Assembly: GCF_000371785.1 (NCBI RefSeq)
Contig: NZ_AQUI01000002.1
Location: 2,397,276 to 2,461,275, forward strand
Length of the DNA: 64,000 nt
From: Actinopolyspora halophila DSM 43834
Lineage (GTDB): Bacteria > Actinomycetota > Actinomycetes > Mycobacteriales > Pseudonocardiaceae
Direction of reading: 5' to 3'
Below are positions 9,501 to 19,713 of this stretch, piece by piece. The notes below the pieces were generated by a model. It had not been told where the DNA came from, searched no databases, and worked only from the letters and a program-made list of their open reading frames with translations. A program made the position numbers and the translations under genes. Numbering within the stretch: position 1 is the stretch's first letter; every line of letters starts with the position of its first letter.

Positions 9501-12500
9501 ATGCCGGTTTCCCAGGATGCGAGAGGTCGGACGCAACGGGGCGTCGACGGCGCGGGGCTTTACGACCCCGCCAACGATCACGACGCGTGCGGTGTGGCGC
9601 TGGTCGCCGACGTGACCGGGCGCAAAGATCGCGCGATCGTGCGCAACGCGCTGGAAGCGCTGCGTAATCTGGAACACCGGGGCGCGAAAGGCGCCGATCC
9701 GGACACCGGTGACGGGGTGGGAATCCTGACTCAGGTGCCGGACGCGTTCTTGCGCGAGGTTGTTCCGTTCGAACTGCCTCCTGCGGGCCACTACGCGGTG
9801 GGCAACGCTTTTCTCCCGGGCGACGAGGCCGAGTCCGAGCGAGCCACGGCCGAGATCGAACGGCTCGCCGGGGAAGAAGGACTGAACGTTCTCGGCTGGC
9901 GCACGTTGCCGGTCGAACCGAATTGTGCCGGTTCGTTGGCGCGGAGCGTGATGCCGAGCTTCCGTCAGCTGTTCGTAACCGAGGCGTCCAGTGTGGACAC
10001 CGACGGGCGCGACGAGCGGATGCGGCTGGAGCGTCGTGCCTTCTGCCTGCGCAAGCGGGCCGAGCACGAGACGGACGTTTACTTCCCGAGCCTGTCGGCA
10101 CGAACCCTCGTCTACAAGGGGATGTTGACCGAGGCGCAGCTCGACGCCTTCTTCATGGACCTGACCGACGAGCGCTTCACCAGTGCCATCGGGCTGGTTC
10201 ACTCGCGGTTCTCCACGAACACCTTCCCCTCGTGGCCCCTGGCGCATCCGTACCGCTACATCGCGCACAACGGTGAGATCAACACCATGCGCGGGAACCG
10301 GAACTGGATGCGTACCCGTGAGAGCATGCTCGACACCGAGTTGATCCCGGGGGAGCTGTCCCGGCTCTACCCGATAGCCACCCCGGAGGCCAGCGACTCG
10401 GCCTCGTTCGACGAGGTGCTCGAACTGCTGCACCTGGGGGGACGGTCGCTGCCGCACTCCGTGCTGATGATGATCCCCGAAGCGTGGGAGAACCACGCGG
10501 AGATGGATCCGCAGCGCCGGGCCTTCTACGAGTTCCACAACAATCTCATGGAGCCGTGGGACGGGCCCGCCCTCGTGACCTTCACCGACGGGACGCAGAT
10601 CGGCGCCGTGCTCGATCGCAACGGGCTGCGCCCCGGTCGTTACTGGATCACGCACGACAACATGGTCGTGCTCGCCAGTGAAACCGGCGTTCTGGACATC
10701 GAACCGGAGCGTATCGCTCGCAAGGGCAGGCTGCAGCCGGGTCGGATGTTCCTCGTCGACACGGAGCAGGGCCGGCTCGTCCCCGACGAGGAGGTGAAGA
10801 ACGAGCTCGCCACGCAGTACCCCTACCGGAAGTGGCTCGACGAGGGGTTGCTGCACCTGGACGAACTGCCGCAGCGGTCCAGGGAGGTCCCGACGCACTC
10901 CTCGCTGGTGCAGCACCAGCAGTTGTTCGGTTACACCTCGGAGGAGGTGGACAGGCTTCTCAAACCCATGGCCACCGGAGGTGCCGAGCCGGTCGGTTCG
11001 ATGGGCAACGATGCCCCGCTCGCCCCGCTGTCCGAGCGCCCCAGGCAACTGTTCGACTACTTCACCCAGCTGTTCGCCCAGGTGACCAACCCGCCGTTGG
11101 ACGCCATCCGCGAAGAGATGGTCACCTCGTTGAGCACGCACGTCGGTCCCGAGCACAACCTGCTGGAGACCGACCCGGCCGCGTGCCGTCAGCTCGTGCT
11201 GCCCTTCCCCGTGCTGGACAACGACGAGCTCGCCAAGCTCGTCCACATCGACGACGACGGGGACCGGCCCGATCTGGCATCGGTGACCATCCACATGGTC
11301 TACCGCGCCTCGGGCGGTGGACAGGCGCTGCGGGAGCGGATCGAGGAGATCTCCCGCGAGGTCTCCGAGGCCGTAGCCGACGGCGCGCGAATCCTCGTGC
11401 TGTCCGACCGAGGGGCGGACTCCGAATACGCTGCGATTCCCTCGCTCCTGCTGACCGGGGCGGTGCACCACCACCTCGTCCGGGAGAAGACCAGGACCCA
11501 GGTCGGGCTCGTCGTCGAAGCGGGTGACGTGCGCGAGGTGCACCACGTCGCGCTGTTGATCGGCTACGGCGCCGCCGCCGTCAACCCGTACCTGGCGATG
11601 GCGAGCGTGGAGGAACTGGCCGAACGCGGCGAGTTGTCGGGTGTGGACGGCAAGCAGGCCACCAAGAACCTGATCAAGGCTCTCGGCAAGGGACTGCGCA
11701 AGACCATGTCGAAGATCGGCGTCTCCACGGTCGCCTCCTACACGGGGGCTCAGATCTTCGAGGTCATCGGTCTCGGCGAGGAGATCGTGGACCGGTGCTT
11801 CACCGGTACCACCTCCAGGCTCGGCGGACTCGACTTCGAGACGCTGGCCACCGAGATCGGCGAACGGCACCGCAAGACCTTCCCCGCGGACGGGGTCAAG
11901 GCCCACCACCGCGAACTCGACGTGGGCGGGGAGTACCAGTGGCGCCGTGAGGGCGATCCCCACCTGTTCAACCCGCACACGGTCTTCAAGCTGCAGCATT
12001 CCACGCGCAGCGGTCAGTACGACATCTTCAAGGAGTACACCAACTACGTGGACGAGCAGTCCGAACGGTTGATGACCCTGCGCGGGCTGCTGCGCTTCAA
12101 GGAGGGCGCGCGCGAGCCGGTCGACATCGACGAGGTGGAGCCGGTTTCCGAGATCGTGAAGCGGTTCGCCACCGGCGGTATCTCCTACGGTTCGATCTCC
12201 AAGGAGATGCACGAGGTCCTCGCGGTGGCCATGAACAGGCTGGGCGCCAAGTCCAACACCGGTGAGGGCGGTGAGGACGCCGACAGGTTCACCGCGGATT
12301 CCAACGGGGACTGGCGTCGCTCCGCCATCAAACAGGCCGCCAGCGGACGCTTCGGAGTGACCAGCGAGTACCTGGTCAACGCGGACGACATTCAGATCAA
12401 GATCGCGCAGGGAGCCAAGCCGGGAGAAGGTGGGCAGCTTCCCGGGCACAAGGTGTATCCGTGGATCGCCGAAACGCGGCACTCCACCCCGGGCGTGGGG

Positions 12501-14072
12501 CTGATCTCCCCGCCTCCGCACCACGACATCTACTCGATCGAGGACATAGCCCAGCTCATCTACGACCTGAAGAACGCCAATCCACGGGCGCGGGTGCACG
12601 TCAAGCTCGTTTCCGAGGTCGGCGTCGGTACGGTCGCCGCCGGAGTGAGCAAGGCACACGCGGACGTCGTGCTCATCTCGGGGCACGACGGCGGTACGGG
12701 TGCCTCGCCGCTGTCCTCGATCAAGCACGCGGGTGCTCCCTGGGAACTCGGGCTGGCCGAGACACAGCAGACGTTGCTGGCCAACGGGTTGCGGGACCGG
12801 ATCGTCGTGCAGACCGACGGCCAGCTCAAGACCGGACGGGACGTGGTACTCGCGGCCCTGCTCGGAGCCGAGGAGTTCGGTTTCGCCACCGCGCCGCTGG
12901 TGGTGTCCGGTTGCGTCATGATGCGGGTGTGCCACCTGGACACCTGTCCCGTCGGGGTGGCGACGCAGAATCCCGACCTGCGGGCCAAGTTCGACGGGCA
13001 GGCCGACTACATCGTCAAGTTCTTCGAGTTCATCGCCCAGGAGGTCAGGGAGCACCTCGCCGCGCTCGGCTTCCGCTCCGTCGAGGAAGCCATCGGGCAC
13101 ACGGAGGTGCTCGACACCGATCCGGCCTCCAAGCACTGGAAGACCGAGGGCATCGATCTGTCACCGATCCTGCACGTTCCCGAGATCGCCGAGGGCGAGG
13201 CCAGGCACTGCACCGGCAGGCAGGAGCACGGACTGGAGAAGGCGCTGGACAACACCCTGATCCAGCTCAGTGAGGGAGCGTTGTCGGACGGGGCTCCGCT
13301 GCGGCTGGAGATGCCGGTACGCAACGTGAACCGTTCGGTCGGCACCATGCTCGGTTCCGAGCTCACCCGGAAGTGGGGTGGAGCCGGGTTGGCCGATGAC
13401 ACGATCGATCTCACCTTCACCGGTTCGGCGGGACAGTCGTTCGGCGCCTTCGTGCCGCGCGGCATCACGTTGAGGCTGGTCGGCGACTCCAACGACTACG
13501 TCGGCAAGGGGTTGTCCGGTGGCCGGATAGTGCTGCGTCCGTCGGAGAGCGCGGGCTTCACGGCCGAGCGGAACGTGATCGCGGGCAACGTGCTGCTCTA
13601 CGGCTCCACCGGCGGCGAGATGTACGTCCGCGGGATGGTCGGCGAGCGGTTCGCCGTGCGCAACTCGGGAGCCTTCGCGGTCGTCGAGGGAGTGGGCGAT
13701 CACGGTTGCGAGTACATGACGGGTGGCCGTGTCGTGGTTCTGGGCGACGCGGGACGCAACTTCGCGGCGGGCATGTCCGGTGGCCTCGCCTATGTTCTCG
13801 ACCTGCGTCCCGAGCGGGTCAACCAGGAGATGGTGGATCTGGATCCGCTCGAGGAAGAGGACGGGCGAGAGCTGGCCGAACTGATCGGCAAGCACCGTGC
13901 GGAGACTGGTTCCACCGTGGCGCGCGACCTGCTGGCTGACTGGGACTCCGCCGTGCGGCGTTTCGTCAAGGTCATGCCGAAGGACTTCAAGCGCGTACTC
14001 AGTGCCAAGGCCGATGCCGAACGCGACGGCCGCGACGTCAACGAGGCGATCATGGAGGCCGCACATGGCTGA
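9501..14072 (+). CDS. gltB: Glutamate synthase (NADPH) large subunit
   Basis: Large subunit of GOGAT, which makes two glutamates from glutamine and 2-oxoglutarate. It is 1523 aa. Cys30 in DHDACGV is the expected catalytic N-terminal Cys after removal of a short propeptide, as in class II amidotransferases. The central and FMN-binding domains follow. The 3Fe-4S motif is [12 protein letters not shown] (Cx5Cx4C), and the C-terminal beta-helix of GXGXG type is present. I chose ATG 9501, which has a GGGAGGAT ribosome-binding site; an open frame 34 codons longer exists. It overlaps gltD by 8 bases, so the two are translationally coupled. Confidence 0.97.
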   Translation: MPVSQDARGRTQRGVDGAGLYDPANDHDACGVALVADVTGRKDRAIVRNALEALRNLEHRGAKGADPDTGDGVGILTQVPDAFLREVVPFELPPAGHYAVGNAFLPGDEAESERATAEIERLAGEEGLNVLGWRTLPVEPNCAGSLARSVMPSFRQLFVTEASSVDTDGRDERMRLERRAFCLRKRAEHETDVYFPSLSARTLVYKGMLTEAQLDAFFMDLTDERFTSAIGLVHSRFSTNTFPSWPLAHPYRYIAHNGEINTMRGNRNWMRTRESMLDTELIPGELSRLYPIATPEASDSASFDEVLELLHLGGRSLPHSVLMMIPEAWENHAEMDPQRRAFYEFHNNLMEPWDGPALVTFTDGTQIGAVLDRNGLRPGRYWITHDNMVVLASETGVLDIEPERIARKGRLQPGRMFLVDTEQGRLVPDEEVKNELATQYPYRKWLDEGLLHLDELPQRSREVPTHSSLVQHQQLFGYTSEEVDRLLKPMATGGAEPVGSMGNDAPLAPLSERPRQLFDYFTQLFAQVTNPPLDAIREEMVTSLSTHVGPEHNLLETDPAACRQLVLPFPVLDNDELAKLVHIDDDGDRPDLASVTIHMVYRASGGGQALRERIEEISREVSEAVADGARILVLSDRGADSEYAAIPSLLLTGAVHHHLVREKTRTQVGLVVEAGDVREVHHVALLIGYGAAAVNPYLAMASVEELAERGELSGVDGKQATKNLIKALGKGLRKTMSKIGVSTVASYTGAQIFEVIGLGEEIVDRCFTGTTSRLGGLDFETLATEIGERHRKTFPADGVKAHHRELDVGGEYQWRREGDPHLFNPHTVFKLQHSTRSGQYDIFKEYTNYVDEQSERLMTLRGLLRFKEGAREPVDIDEVEPVSEIVKRFATGGISYGSISKEMHEVLAVAMNRLGAKSNTGEGGEDADRFTADSNGDWRRSAIKQAASGRFGVTSEYLVNADDIQIKIAQGAKPGEGGQLPGHKVYPWIAETRHSTPGVGLISPPPHHDIYSIEDIAQLIYDLKNANPRARVHVKLVSEVGVGTVAAGVSKAHADVVLISGHDGGTGASPLSSIKHAGAPWELGLAETQQTLLANGLRDRIVVQTDGQLKTGRDVVLAALLGAEEFGFATAPLVVSGCVMMRVCHLDTCPVGVATQNPDLRAKFDGQADYIVKFFEFIAQEVREHLAALGFRSVEEAIGHTEVLDTDPASKHWKTEGIDLSPILHVPEIAEGEARHCTGRQEHGLEKALDNTLIQLSEGALSDGAPLRLEMPVRNVNRSVGTMLGSELTRKWGGAGLADDTIDLTFTGSAGQSFGAFVPRGITLRLVGDSNDYVGKGLSGGRIVLRPSESAGFTAERNVIAGNVLLYGSTGGEMYVRGMVGERFAVRNSGAFAVVEGVGDHGCEYMTGGRVVVLGDAGRNFAAGMSGGLAYVLDLRPERVNQEMVDLDPLEEEDGRELAELIGKHRAETGSTVARDLLADWDSAVRRFVKVMPKDFKRVLSAKADAERDGRDVNEAIMEAAHG

Positions 14073-15516
14073 TCCGAAGGGCTTTCTGACCACGCCGCGC
14101 GAGACCTCGCGGCGCCGTCCGGTGGACATTCGACTCAAGGACTGGCGGGAGGTCTACGAGGAGTTCTCCCAGCAGAACCTGCAGCAGCAGGCCGGACGCT
14201 GTATGGACTGCGGGATCCCGTTCTGCCACCAGGGCTGTCCGCTGGGCAACCTGATCCCGGAGTGGAACGACCTCGTCTGGCGGGAGGACTGGCGCGGTGC
14301 CATCGAACGGTTGCACGCGACCAACAACTTCCCCGAGTTCACGGGGACGCTGTGCCCGGCTCCCTGCGAGACCGCCTGCGTGCTCGGCATCAACTCGGAT
14401 GCCGTGAGCATCAAGCAGGTGGAGATCGAGATCGTCGACCGGGCCTGGGAGGAGGGCTGGGTCCAGCCGCAACCTCCCGAGACGCGGACCGGGCACACCG
14501 TGGCCGTGGTCGGTTCGGGACCGGCGGGACTGGCCGCCGCTCAACAGCTCACCCGGGCGGGGCATCGCGTGGTCGTCTACGAGCGCGCCGACCGGATCGG
14601 CGGGCTGCTGCGTTACGGCATCCCCGAGTTCAAGATGGAGAAGTTCCGTCTGGAGCGCAGGCTCGATCAGATGCGCGCGGAGGGGACCGAGTTCCGGACC
14701 GGAGTGAACGTGGGCGTGGATCTCACGGTCGAGCAGCTGCGCGCGGAACACGACGCCGTAGTGTTGGCGGGTGGTTCCACCCGGTCCCGCGACCTTCCGA
14801 CCGCGGGCCGGGAGATCAGCGGTGTGCACCAGGCGATGGAGTACCTACCGCCGGCGAACCGGGTGCAGGAGGGCGACCTGGAGCGTTCGCCCATCGATGC
14901 CGCGGGCAAGGACGTGGTCATCATCGGAGGCGGGGACACCGGTGCCGACTGCCTCGGAACGGCGCATCGGCAGGGCGCGGCCTCCGTTACGCAGCTGGAG
15001 ATCATGCCCACTCCTCCGGGGGAGCGTCCGGACAGCCAGCCGTGGCCGACGTATCCGATGCTCTACCGGGTCTCCTCGGCTCACGAGGAGGGCGGCCAGC
15101 GGCTGTTCTCGGTGAACACGCAGGAATTCCTCGGCGACGAGCAGGGCGGTCTGCGCGCGTTGCGCCTGGTCGAGGTTCGCAGGGAGGACGGCAAGTTCGT
15201 TCCGGTGGAAGGCACGGAGCGGGAATTGCCGTGCCAGTTGGTTCTGCTGGCCATGGGATTCGTCGGCCCGGAGCAGGCGGGGCTGATCGACGAACTGGGC
15301 GTGGAACTCGATCCCAGGGGCAACGTCGCGCGGAACGATTCGTTCATGACCAGCGTGGACGGTGTGTTCAGCGCGGGTGACATGGGACGCGGGCAGTCGT
15401 TGATCGTGTGGGCGATTTCGGAGGGGCGGTCCGCCGCGGCGGGCGTCGACCGTTATCTGAGCGGACGCGATGTGCTTCCGGCGCCCATCGCCCCGACCGA
15501 TCGGCCGCTCTCCTGA
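14065..15516 (+). CDS. gltD: Glutamate synthase (NADPH) small subunit
   Basis: Beta subunit of GOGAT that passes electrons from NADPH through FAD to the large subunit. It is 483 aa. The N-terminal Cys clusters for two 4Fe-4S centres are [13 protein letters not shown] and CPAPCETAC. An FAD-binding [13 protein letters not shown] follows, and an NADPH-binding [10 protein letters not shown] comes later. ATG 14065 lies inside the end of gltB. A strong terminator follows the stop by about 25 bases, closing the operon. Confidence 0.97.
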   Translation: MADPKGFLTTPRETSRRRPVDIRLKDWREVYEEFSQQNLQQQAGRCMDCGIPFCHQGCPLGNLIPEWNDLVWREDWRGAIERLHATNNFPEFTGTLCPAPCETACVLGINSDAVSIKQVEIEIVDRAWEEGWVQPQPPETRTGHTVAVVGSGPAGLAAAQQLTRAGHRVVVYERADRIGGLLRYGIPEFKMEKFRLERRLDQMRAEGTEFRTGVNVGVDLTVEQLRAEHDAVVLAGGSTRSRDLPTAGREISGVHQAMEYLPPANRVQEGDLERSPIDAAGKDVVIIGGGDTGADCLGTAHRQGAASVTQLEIMPTPPGERPDSQPWPTYPMLYRVSSAHEEGGQRLFSVNTQEFLGDEQGGLRALRLVEVRREDGKFVPVEGTERELPCQLVLLAMGFVGPEQAGLIDELGVELDPRGNVARNDSFMTSVDGVFSAGDMGRGQSLIVWAISEGRSAAAGVDRYLSGRDVLPAPIAPTDRPLS

Positions 15517-15540
15517 AACCCGAGTCGTAGGGCGATCGGA

Positions 15541-15571
15541 AGTGGGGTCCCGGCGTCGGGGCCCCACTTTT
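15541..15571 (+). terminator. Intrinsic terminator of gltBD
   Basis: Stem GTGGGGTCCC and GGGGCCCCAC (one G-T pair) is followed directly by TTTT. This is one of the few hairpins in the window with a real T-run. Confidence 0.85.
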
Positions 15572-16125
15572 CGTGTGCGGGAGACGGTGCGGTGTGGGAC
15601 TCAGTCGCTTTCGGGCTTCGCGGAAGCAACCTCGAGCCGTCGTGTCGCGTCCTTCCTGAGAGAGCGGACGAACGCGGGAAAACCGGCCCGGCCTCTTCGC
15701 CCCGGGCTGCTGGCTCGCCCCCGAGTGGGCATGTTCTTCATTGCCGTTTTTCGCGTTCTTCTCCGGTGTCGGCGCGTTGGAGGGTCAGTGGCGCCACCCA
15801 GTGTGTTCGTCGTGTTCTCGCCAGGAGGAGCGACCGATGAGTATGTTACGTGGACGCGAAACCCCAGGTTTTCCCGGTGGGACGCCGTGGGAGAGCCGAG
15901 TCACTCTAGCCGATTCCGGGGTGATGTCAACGACGGGAAGAAAATGATCTTAATTTTTTCGTGATTGATGCTCGTCATTTTTGTGCGTTTTTTACGTATC
16001 GTGAACCTTCGGGATTACTCTTTTTGCGAACTCTACTGCAAACGCAGTATTGTCGTCCGTCTCCTTTCTCAGGAAACTTGCCGGTCACCGAAGACGATCC
16101 GTTTTCATAGTTAGGGAGAACACGG
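15572..16125. other. Intergenic region before the secreted protease
   Basis: About 550 bases. It holds one candidate small reading frame (15837-15947). After it comes an AT-rich stretch (15940-16060) containing the 6-bp inverted repeat TACTGC-AAAC-GCAGTA at 16034-16049. The repeat and the AT-rich DNA probably carry the protease promoter, but I cannot pick a convincing -35/-10 pair. Confidence 0.5.
15837..15947 (+). CDS. Candidate small protein (36 aa)
   Basis: A short frame starting MSMLRGRETPGF is preceded by AGGAGGAG, seven bases before the ATG and one of the best ribosome-binding sites in the window. The peptide has no membrane segment, no cysteine and no family I know. It lies about 180 bases before the secreted protease gene on the same strand, so it could be a leader peptide or a chance frame. 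The evidence is the ribosome-binding site alone. Confidence 0.3.
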   Translation: MSMLRGRETPGFPGGTPWESRVTLADSGVMSTTGRK

Positions 16126-17265
16126 ATGCAACGGAAAATGGCCGGCCGTATGGCCGCGACCGCGCTGCTGGCGGCTGGAACCCTGACCGCCATGGCGGCT
16201 CCAGCCACGGCGAACAACGCGGCTGCTACCGAGAACGAGAGCCCCGAGCGGGCGAGTACGATGATGCAGGCCATGCAACGCGATCTGGGACTGACTCACG
16301 CTCAGGCCGAACAACGGATCGCCGACGAGGCAGCGGCGCGGGACATCGCCGACCGGGTCAAGGAAAAGCTCGGCAACGGTTTCGGCGGGTTCCACTACAA
16401 GGCCGAGAGCGGAGATCTCGTCGTCGGTGTCACCGACCAGGCCCGGTTCGACGAGGTGAGGTCCAGTGGAGCGGTCCCGCGGCTGGTGGACGACAGTCGT
16501 GCCGATCTCGAGAGCGCCAGTTCCACGCTGGACGCGCACGCACAGCAGGCCCCGGAGTCGGTGGCCGGCTGGTACGTGGACTCCGCCAGCAACTCGGTGG
16601 TCATGACCACGGAGTTCGGGACTGCCGACCGGGCCGAGCGGTTCGTCGATTCCTCCGGAGCTCCCTCCGATGCGGTGCGCGTGGTCGAGTCCGGTGAACA
16701 ACCGCGCACCTACGCGGACGTGATCGGCGGGCAGCGCTACACCATCAACGGGTCGACGATCTGCTCCAGCGGGTTCTCCGTTTCCGGCGGATTCGTCACG
16801 GCGGGGCACTGCGGAAGTCCCGGGGACAGCACGAACAGTCCGAGCGGCTCGTTCGCGGGATCGTCGTTCCCCGGTGACGACTACGCCTACGTGGAGACCG
16901 GCTCCGACGACACTCCCCGGCCGTTGGTGGACACGCACGACGGAGCGACCCGTACGGTTCAGGGATCCCAGTCGGCCCCCGTCGGCTCCTCCGTGTGCCG
17001 TTCCGGTCAGACCACGGGTTGGCACTGCGGCACCGTGCAGGCCAAGAACCAGACCGTGAGCTATCCGAGTGGCACCGTTTCGGGACTGACCCGTACGGAC
17101 GTGTGCGCTGAGCCCGGTGACTCCGGCGGCTCGTTCATCTCCGGCAACCAGGCCCAGGGGATGACCTCCGGCGGCTCGGGTGACTGCACCTACGGCGGGA
17201 CGACGTACTTCCAGCCCGTCAACGAGGCACTGAACGCCTACGGGCTGAGCCTGGTTACCGGCTGA
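16126..17265 (+). CDS. Secreted streptogrisin-like serine protease (S1 family) with propeptide
   Basis: Extracellular chymotrypsin-fold protease, 379 aa. The layout is a signal peptide (about residues 1-29, ending APATA), an inhibitory pro-region of the alpha-lytic/streptogrisin type (about 45-195), and a mature enzyme beginning near residue 200 (IGGQRYTI). The triad is His228 (TAGHC), Asp252 (DDYAYV) and Ser333 (GDSGGS). Cys213/229, 291/301 and 327/354 match the usual disulfides. There is no C-terminal binding domain. It stands alone between a regulatory region and a strong hairpin. Confidence 0.95.
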   Translation: MQRKMAGRMAATALLAAGTLTAMAAPATANNAAATENESPERASTMMQAMQRDLGLTHAQAEQRIADEAAARDIADRVKEKLGNGFGGFHYKAESGDLVVGVTDQARFDEVRSSGAVPRLVDDSRADLESASSTLDAHAQQAPESVAGWYVDSASNSVVMTTEFGTADRAERFVDSSGAPSDAVRVVESGEQPRTYADVIGGQRYTINGSTICSSGFSVSGGFVTAGHCGSPGDSTNSPSGSFAGSSFPGDDYAYVETGSDDTPRPLVDTHDGATRTVQGSQSAPVGSSVCRSGQTTGWHCGTVQAKNQTVSYPSGTVSGLTRTDVCAEPGDSGGSFISGNQAQGMTSGGSGDCTYGGTTYFQPVNEALNAYGLSLVTG

Positions 17266-17306
17266 CTCCACGCGGAGGCACACCGCGAGGGTGTGAGTCC
17301 GTGAGC

Positions 17307-17346
17307 CATCGGGGCCGTCCGTCGAATCCGGCGGACGGCCCCGATG
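17307..17346 (+). terminator. Strong hairpin after the protease gene
   Basis: A perfect 15-bp stem (CATCGGGGCCGTCCG with CGGACGGCCCCGATG) around a 10-nt loop. It separates the protease from the Rrf2 regulator. Confidence 0.75.
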
Positions 17347-17435
17347 CTGTCGTGCTCCTGCTGCCGTGCCCTCGGTGAGCGTGTCGCTCCCGGGCTGGCG
17401 GCGCTGTCGCTCTTTCGGTGATGAACAATCGAGTC

Positions 17436-17891
17436 ATGCGGATTTCGGCCAAGGTGGATTACGCGCTGCGCGCGTTGGTGCAGATAGCCCGCGCGGAGAC
17501 CGGGCCGGTCAGCGCCGAGGACGTGGCTCACGCTCAGCAGATCCCGCGCAACTTTCTGCAGGCGGTGCTCAGCGATCTTCGGCGGGCAGGGTTCGTGGCC
17601 AGCCGACGAGGGCAGTCCGGCGGATGGGTGCTGGACCGGGATGCGGCCACCATCTCGATAGCCGACGTGATTCGGGCGACCGACGGGCCGCTGGTGAGCA
17701 TACACGGAATCCGGGCGGAGGATGTGCAGTACGATCCCTCGGTAGCCGTCCTGCAGTGGGTCTGGATCGCTGTGCGCAGCAGTCTGCGCGAAGTGCTCGA
17801 GAACGTCACCATAGCCCAGCTCGTCTCCGGTGAGCTTCCGGCGGACGTGGCGGCGCGAACCAGCGAAAGCGGGGTTTGGGAGTCGCGCTGA
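17436..17891 (+). CDS. Rrf2-family transcriptional regulator without cysteines
   Basis: Winged-helix regulator, 151 aa, starting MRISAKVDYALRALVQIA, the family's usual N-terminus. The HTH region is IPRNFLQAVLSDLRRAGFVASRRGQSGGW, with the typical wing. It has no cysteine at all, so it cannot bind an Fe-S cluster in the way IscR, NsrR or RsrR do. In that it resembles CymR-type members that sense metabolites or partner proteins. In-frame GTG 17418 and ATG 17421 lie upstream; neither has a better ribosome-binding site. It precedes a TauE/SafE permease, which it probably controls. Confidence 0.85.
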   Translation: MRISAKVDYALRALVQIARAETGPVSAEDVAHAQQIPRNFLQAVLSDLRRAGFVASRRGQSGGWVLDRDAATISIADVIRATDGPLVSIHGIRAEDVQYDPSVAVLQWVWIAVRSSLREVLENVTIAQLVSGELPADVAARTSESGVWESR

Positions 17892-17957
17892 GCGTCCCGA
17901 TCGTCCCGAGGCATGGGAGCGACTTGACCGCTCCACCGGAAAGTGTACCGTTTTTAT

Positions 17958-17968
17958 CAACTTAGTTG
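17958..17968. promoter_or_regulatory. Candidate Rrf2 operator
   Basis: Palindrome CAACT-T-AGTTG in an AT-rich patch between the Rrf2 gene and the permease gene. A site here would overlap the permease promoter. Assignment to the neighbouring Rrf2 protein is inference. Confidence 0.35.
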
Positions 17969-18007
17969 TAAATGCTGCCCGTGGTTACCGGGACGGGCGG
18001 AAACGGT

Positions 18008-18940
18008 ATGGAGGCATTGGTGCCCACTCTGTTACTCGTGGCGGTGGCCGGGTTTCTCGCCCAGCTGGTCGACGGATCACTGGGCATGGGGTTCGGCGTA
18101 ACGGCCACAACCGGGCTGCTGGCGGTGGGGACCGTGCCCGTGATGGCCTCGGCCTCGGTGCACCTGGCCAAGATCGGTACCGGGCTGGCTTCGGGGGCCG
18201 CGCACTGGGGGATGCGGAACGTGGACTGGCGGATGGTCGGTTGGCTGGCCGTCCCCGGAGGGCTCGGGGGGTTCCTGGGAGCTTCGACGCTCTCGTCCGT
18301 GGCGGCCGGTTCGGCCCGTCCCTGGATGGCGGTGCTGCTGGTGGTGTTGGGCGGTTATGTCGTGCTGCGCTTCTCCGCCTGGTCGAAACCCATTCGCGGA
18401 TCGGGGTTCACCCCGGCCGGCAGGCGCTGGTTGGTTCCCCTCGGAGGCGTGGGCGGTTTCGTGGACGCCGTGGGTGGTGGTGGCTGGGGGCCCGTCACCA
18501 CCTCCACCCTGCTGAGCACGGGGCGGATTCAACCCCGGCGCACCGTGGGCACGGTCAGCACCAGTGAACTGATCGTATCGCTCGGGGCGACCTCGGGCTT
18601 CCTGCTGCACAACGGGGGAGCGGCCTGGAAGTGGTCCGTGATCCTCGGTTTGCTCATCGGTGGAGTGGTGGCCGCTCCGCTGGCCGCGTGGTTGGTGCGC
18701 GTGCTGCCGGTGCGCGTGCTGGGGGTCGGCGCGGGCGGACTGATCGTTTTCACGAACGTGCGGCTGCTGTTGGACTCGCTCGGCGTCCCCGTGCTCGCGG
18801 TCGGATTCGTCAGCGTCGTTCTCGGCCTGACCTGGCTCGTGGGGCTGGTCTGGGCGGTGCGCGCCGAGCTGCACCAGCGCAGGATCGCCCGGTCGGAGGC
18901 GGCCGCCGCCGACCCCCAGAGCCTCTACGAAAGGGCCTGA
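18008..18940 (+). CDS. TauE/SafE-family permease
   Basis: Integral membrane protein of the sulfite exporter TauE/SafE family, about 310 aa, with eight or so hydrophobic spans. It shows the duplicated glycine-rich family motifs LVDGSLGMGFGVTATTGLL and FVDAVGGGGWGPVTTSTLL. I preferred ATG 18008 (GGCGGA eight bases before it); an in-frame ATG at 17972 has no ribosome-binding site and would overlap the promoter region. Members export sulfite or organosulfonates, or import other anions. The adjacent Rrf2 gene hints at sulfur metabolism but does not prove it. Confidence 0.88.
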   Translation: MEALVPTLLLVAVAGFLAQLVDGSLGMGFGVTATTGLLAVGTVPVMASASVHLAKIGTGLASGAAHWGMRNVDWRMVGWLAVPGGLGGFLGASTLSSVAAGSARPWMAVLLVVLGGYVVLRFSAWSKPIRGSGFTPAGRRWLVPLGGVGGFVDAVGGGGWGPVTTSTLLSTGRIQPRRTVGTVSTSELIVSLGATSGFLLHNGGAAWKWSVILGLLIGGVVAAPLAAWLVRVLPVRVLGVGAGGLIVFTNVRLLLDSLGVPVLAVGFVSVVLGLTWLVGLVWAVRAELHQRRIARSEAAAADPQSLYERA

Positions 18941-18974
18941 TCCGTCGAACGCGGGTCCTTGTTCACCGGCAGTC

Positions 18975-19024
18975 CGTGGGCCCCTGTGAAGCGCGTGCAC
19001 CGTGCGGCACAGGGGCCCACGTTT
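18975..19024. terminator. Bidirectional terminator
   Basis: A perfect 14-bp stem (CGTGGGCCCCTGTG with CACAGGGGCCCACG) followed by TTT lies between the convergent permease and MarR genes. Confidence 0.8.
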
Positions 19025-19054
19025 CGTCCGGGTGGGAGAGAGGTGGCGTAGGGG

Positions 19055-19549
19055 TCACGCGTCCGTGTTGGCGGAGCGCAGCGTGCGCATCGCGTTGGCC
19101 AGTTGCTCCGAGTTCTCCGGACCGAGGGGGTCGAGAACGGTGCGACGCAGGATCTCGGCGCAGGCGTGCTTGGCGTCCTCGGCTGTCGTGCGCCCGTGAT
19201 CGGTCAGTACGACGTAGGTGACCCGGCGGTCCGTGTCGCACGGTTCCCGTCGGATCAGGCCGGCCGAAACCAGCCTGTCGGCCACCTTGGTGAATCCTCC
19301 GCTGCTCAGCGCCGCCTCCTTGGCCAGCTTGGTCATGGGCATGCGGCATTCCGGTGAGCGCACGAGCCTTACGAGGATGTCGAAGGCACCCGGAGTGAGT
19401 TCGAATCGTTCGGCGATTTCGGACATCAGTCTTTCCTGGGTGGTGTGGTAGCCCTCGATCACGAGCCCCCACCAGGTGACGATCTCGTCGTCGTCGGTGT
19501 CCTTGTCGGTCGCCGCCGGGGGTGTGGTGGCGATGTCCTCGGTTCCCAC
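19055..19549 (-). CDS. MarR-family regulator
   Basis: Winged-helix dimeric repressor, 164 aa. The HTH core is MTKLAKEAALSSGGFTKVADRLVSAGLIRREPCDTDRRVTYVVLT, the MarR signature. The GTG start (VGTEDIATT) has AAAGGCGG upstream; a much longer frame runs across the promoter region and is rejected. The region shared with the divergent quinone reductase gene contains tandem CTTGCAAG palindromes. It has two cysteines, one just before the HTH (PECRMP) and one near the wing, so thiol sensing of quinones is possible. This is inference by analogy with the Bacillus quinone-responsive MarR proteins. Confidence 0.88.
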   Translation of the reverse strand: MGTEDIATTPPAATDKDTDDDEIVTWWGLVIEGYHTTQERLMSEIAERFELTPGAFDILVRLVRSPECRMPMTKLAKEAALSSGGFTKVADRLVSAGLIRREPCDTDRRVTYVVLTDHGRTTAEDAKHACAEILRRTVLDPLGPENSEQLANAMRTLRSANTDA

Positions 19550-19608
19550 CTGGCCGCCTTTCTCCTCGTGTTTGTTTCGCTTCACGCAGTCTAACTCCCA
19601 CCGAAATA

Positions 19609-19634
19609 ACTCTTGCAAGGAAAACTCTTGCAAG
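19609..19634. promoter_or_regulatory. Tandem operator in the MarR/quinone reductase divergent promoter
   Basis: Two exact copies of ACTCTTGCAAG start at 19609 and 19624, 15 bases apart. Each contains the palindrome CTTGCAAG. A TATGAT -10-like hexamer for the quinone reductase gene follows at 19645, so a bound repressor would block it. The MarR protein next door is the obvious candidate. Confidence 0.5.
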
Positions 19635-19713
19635 TGAGAGGTTTTATGATAGTCTTCTGTTACAAGAGCAAGCGGGTCGATCGGTTCGACCCCGAGACGC
19701 GGGAGCTGTCCAG

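Noticed and set aside
9345-13136. Open frame of 1263 codons antisense to gltB
   Set aside because: The translation is Arg/Gly/Val/His-rich with no fold or family, and mirrors the codon positions of gltB. Long antisense frames are expected in high-GC coding DNA.
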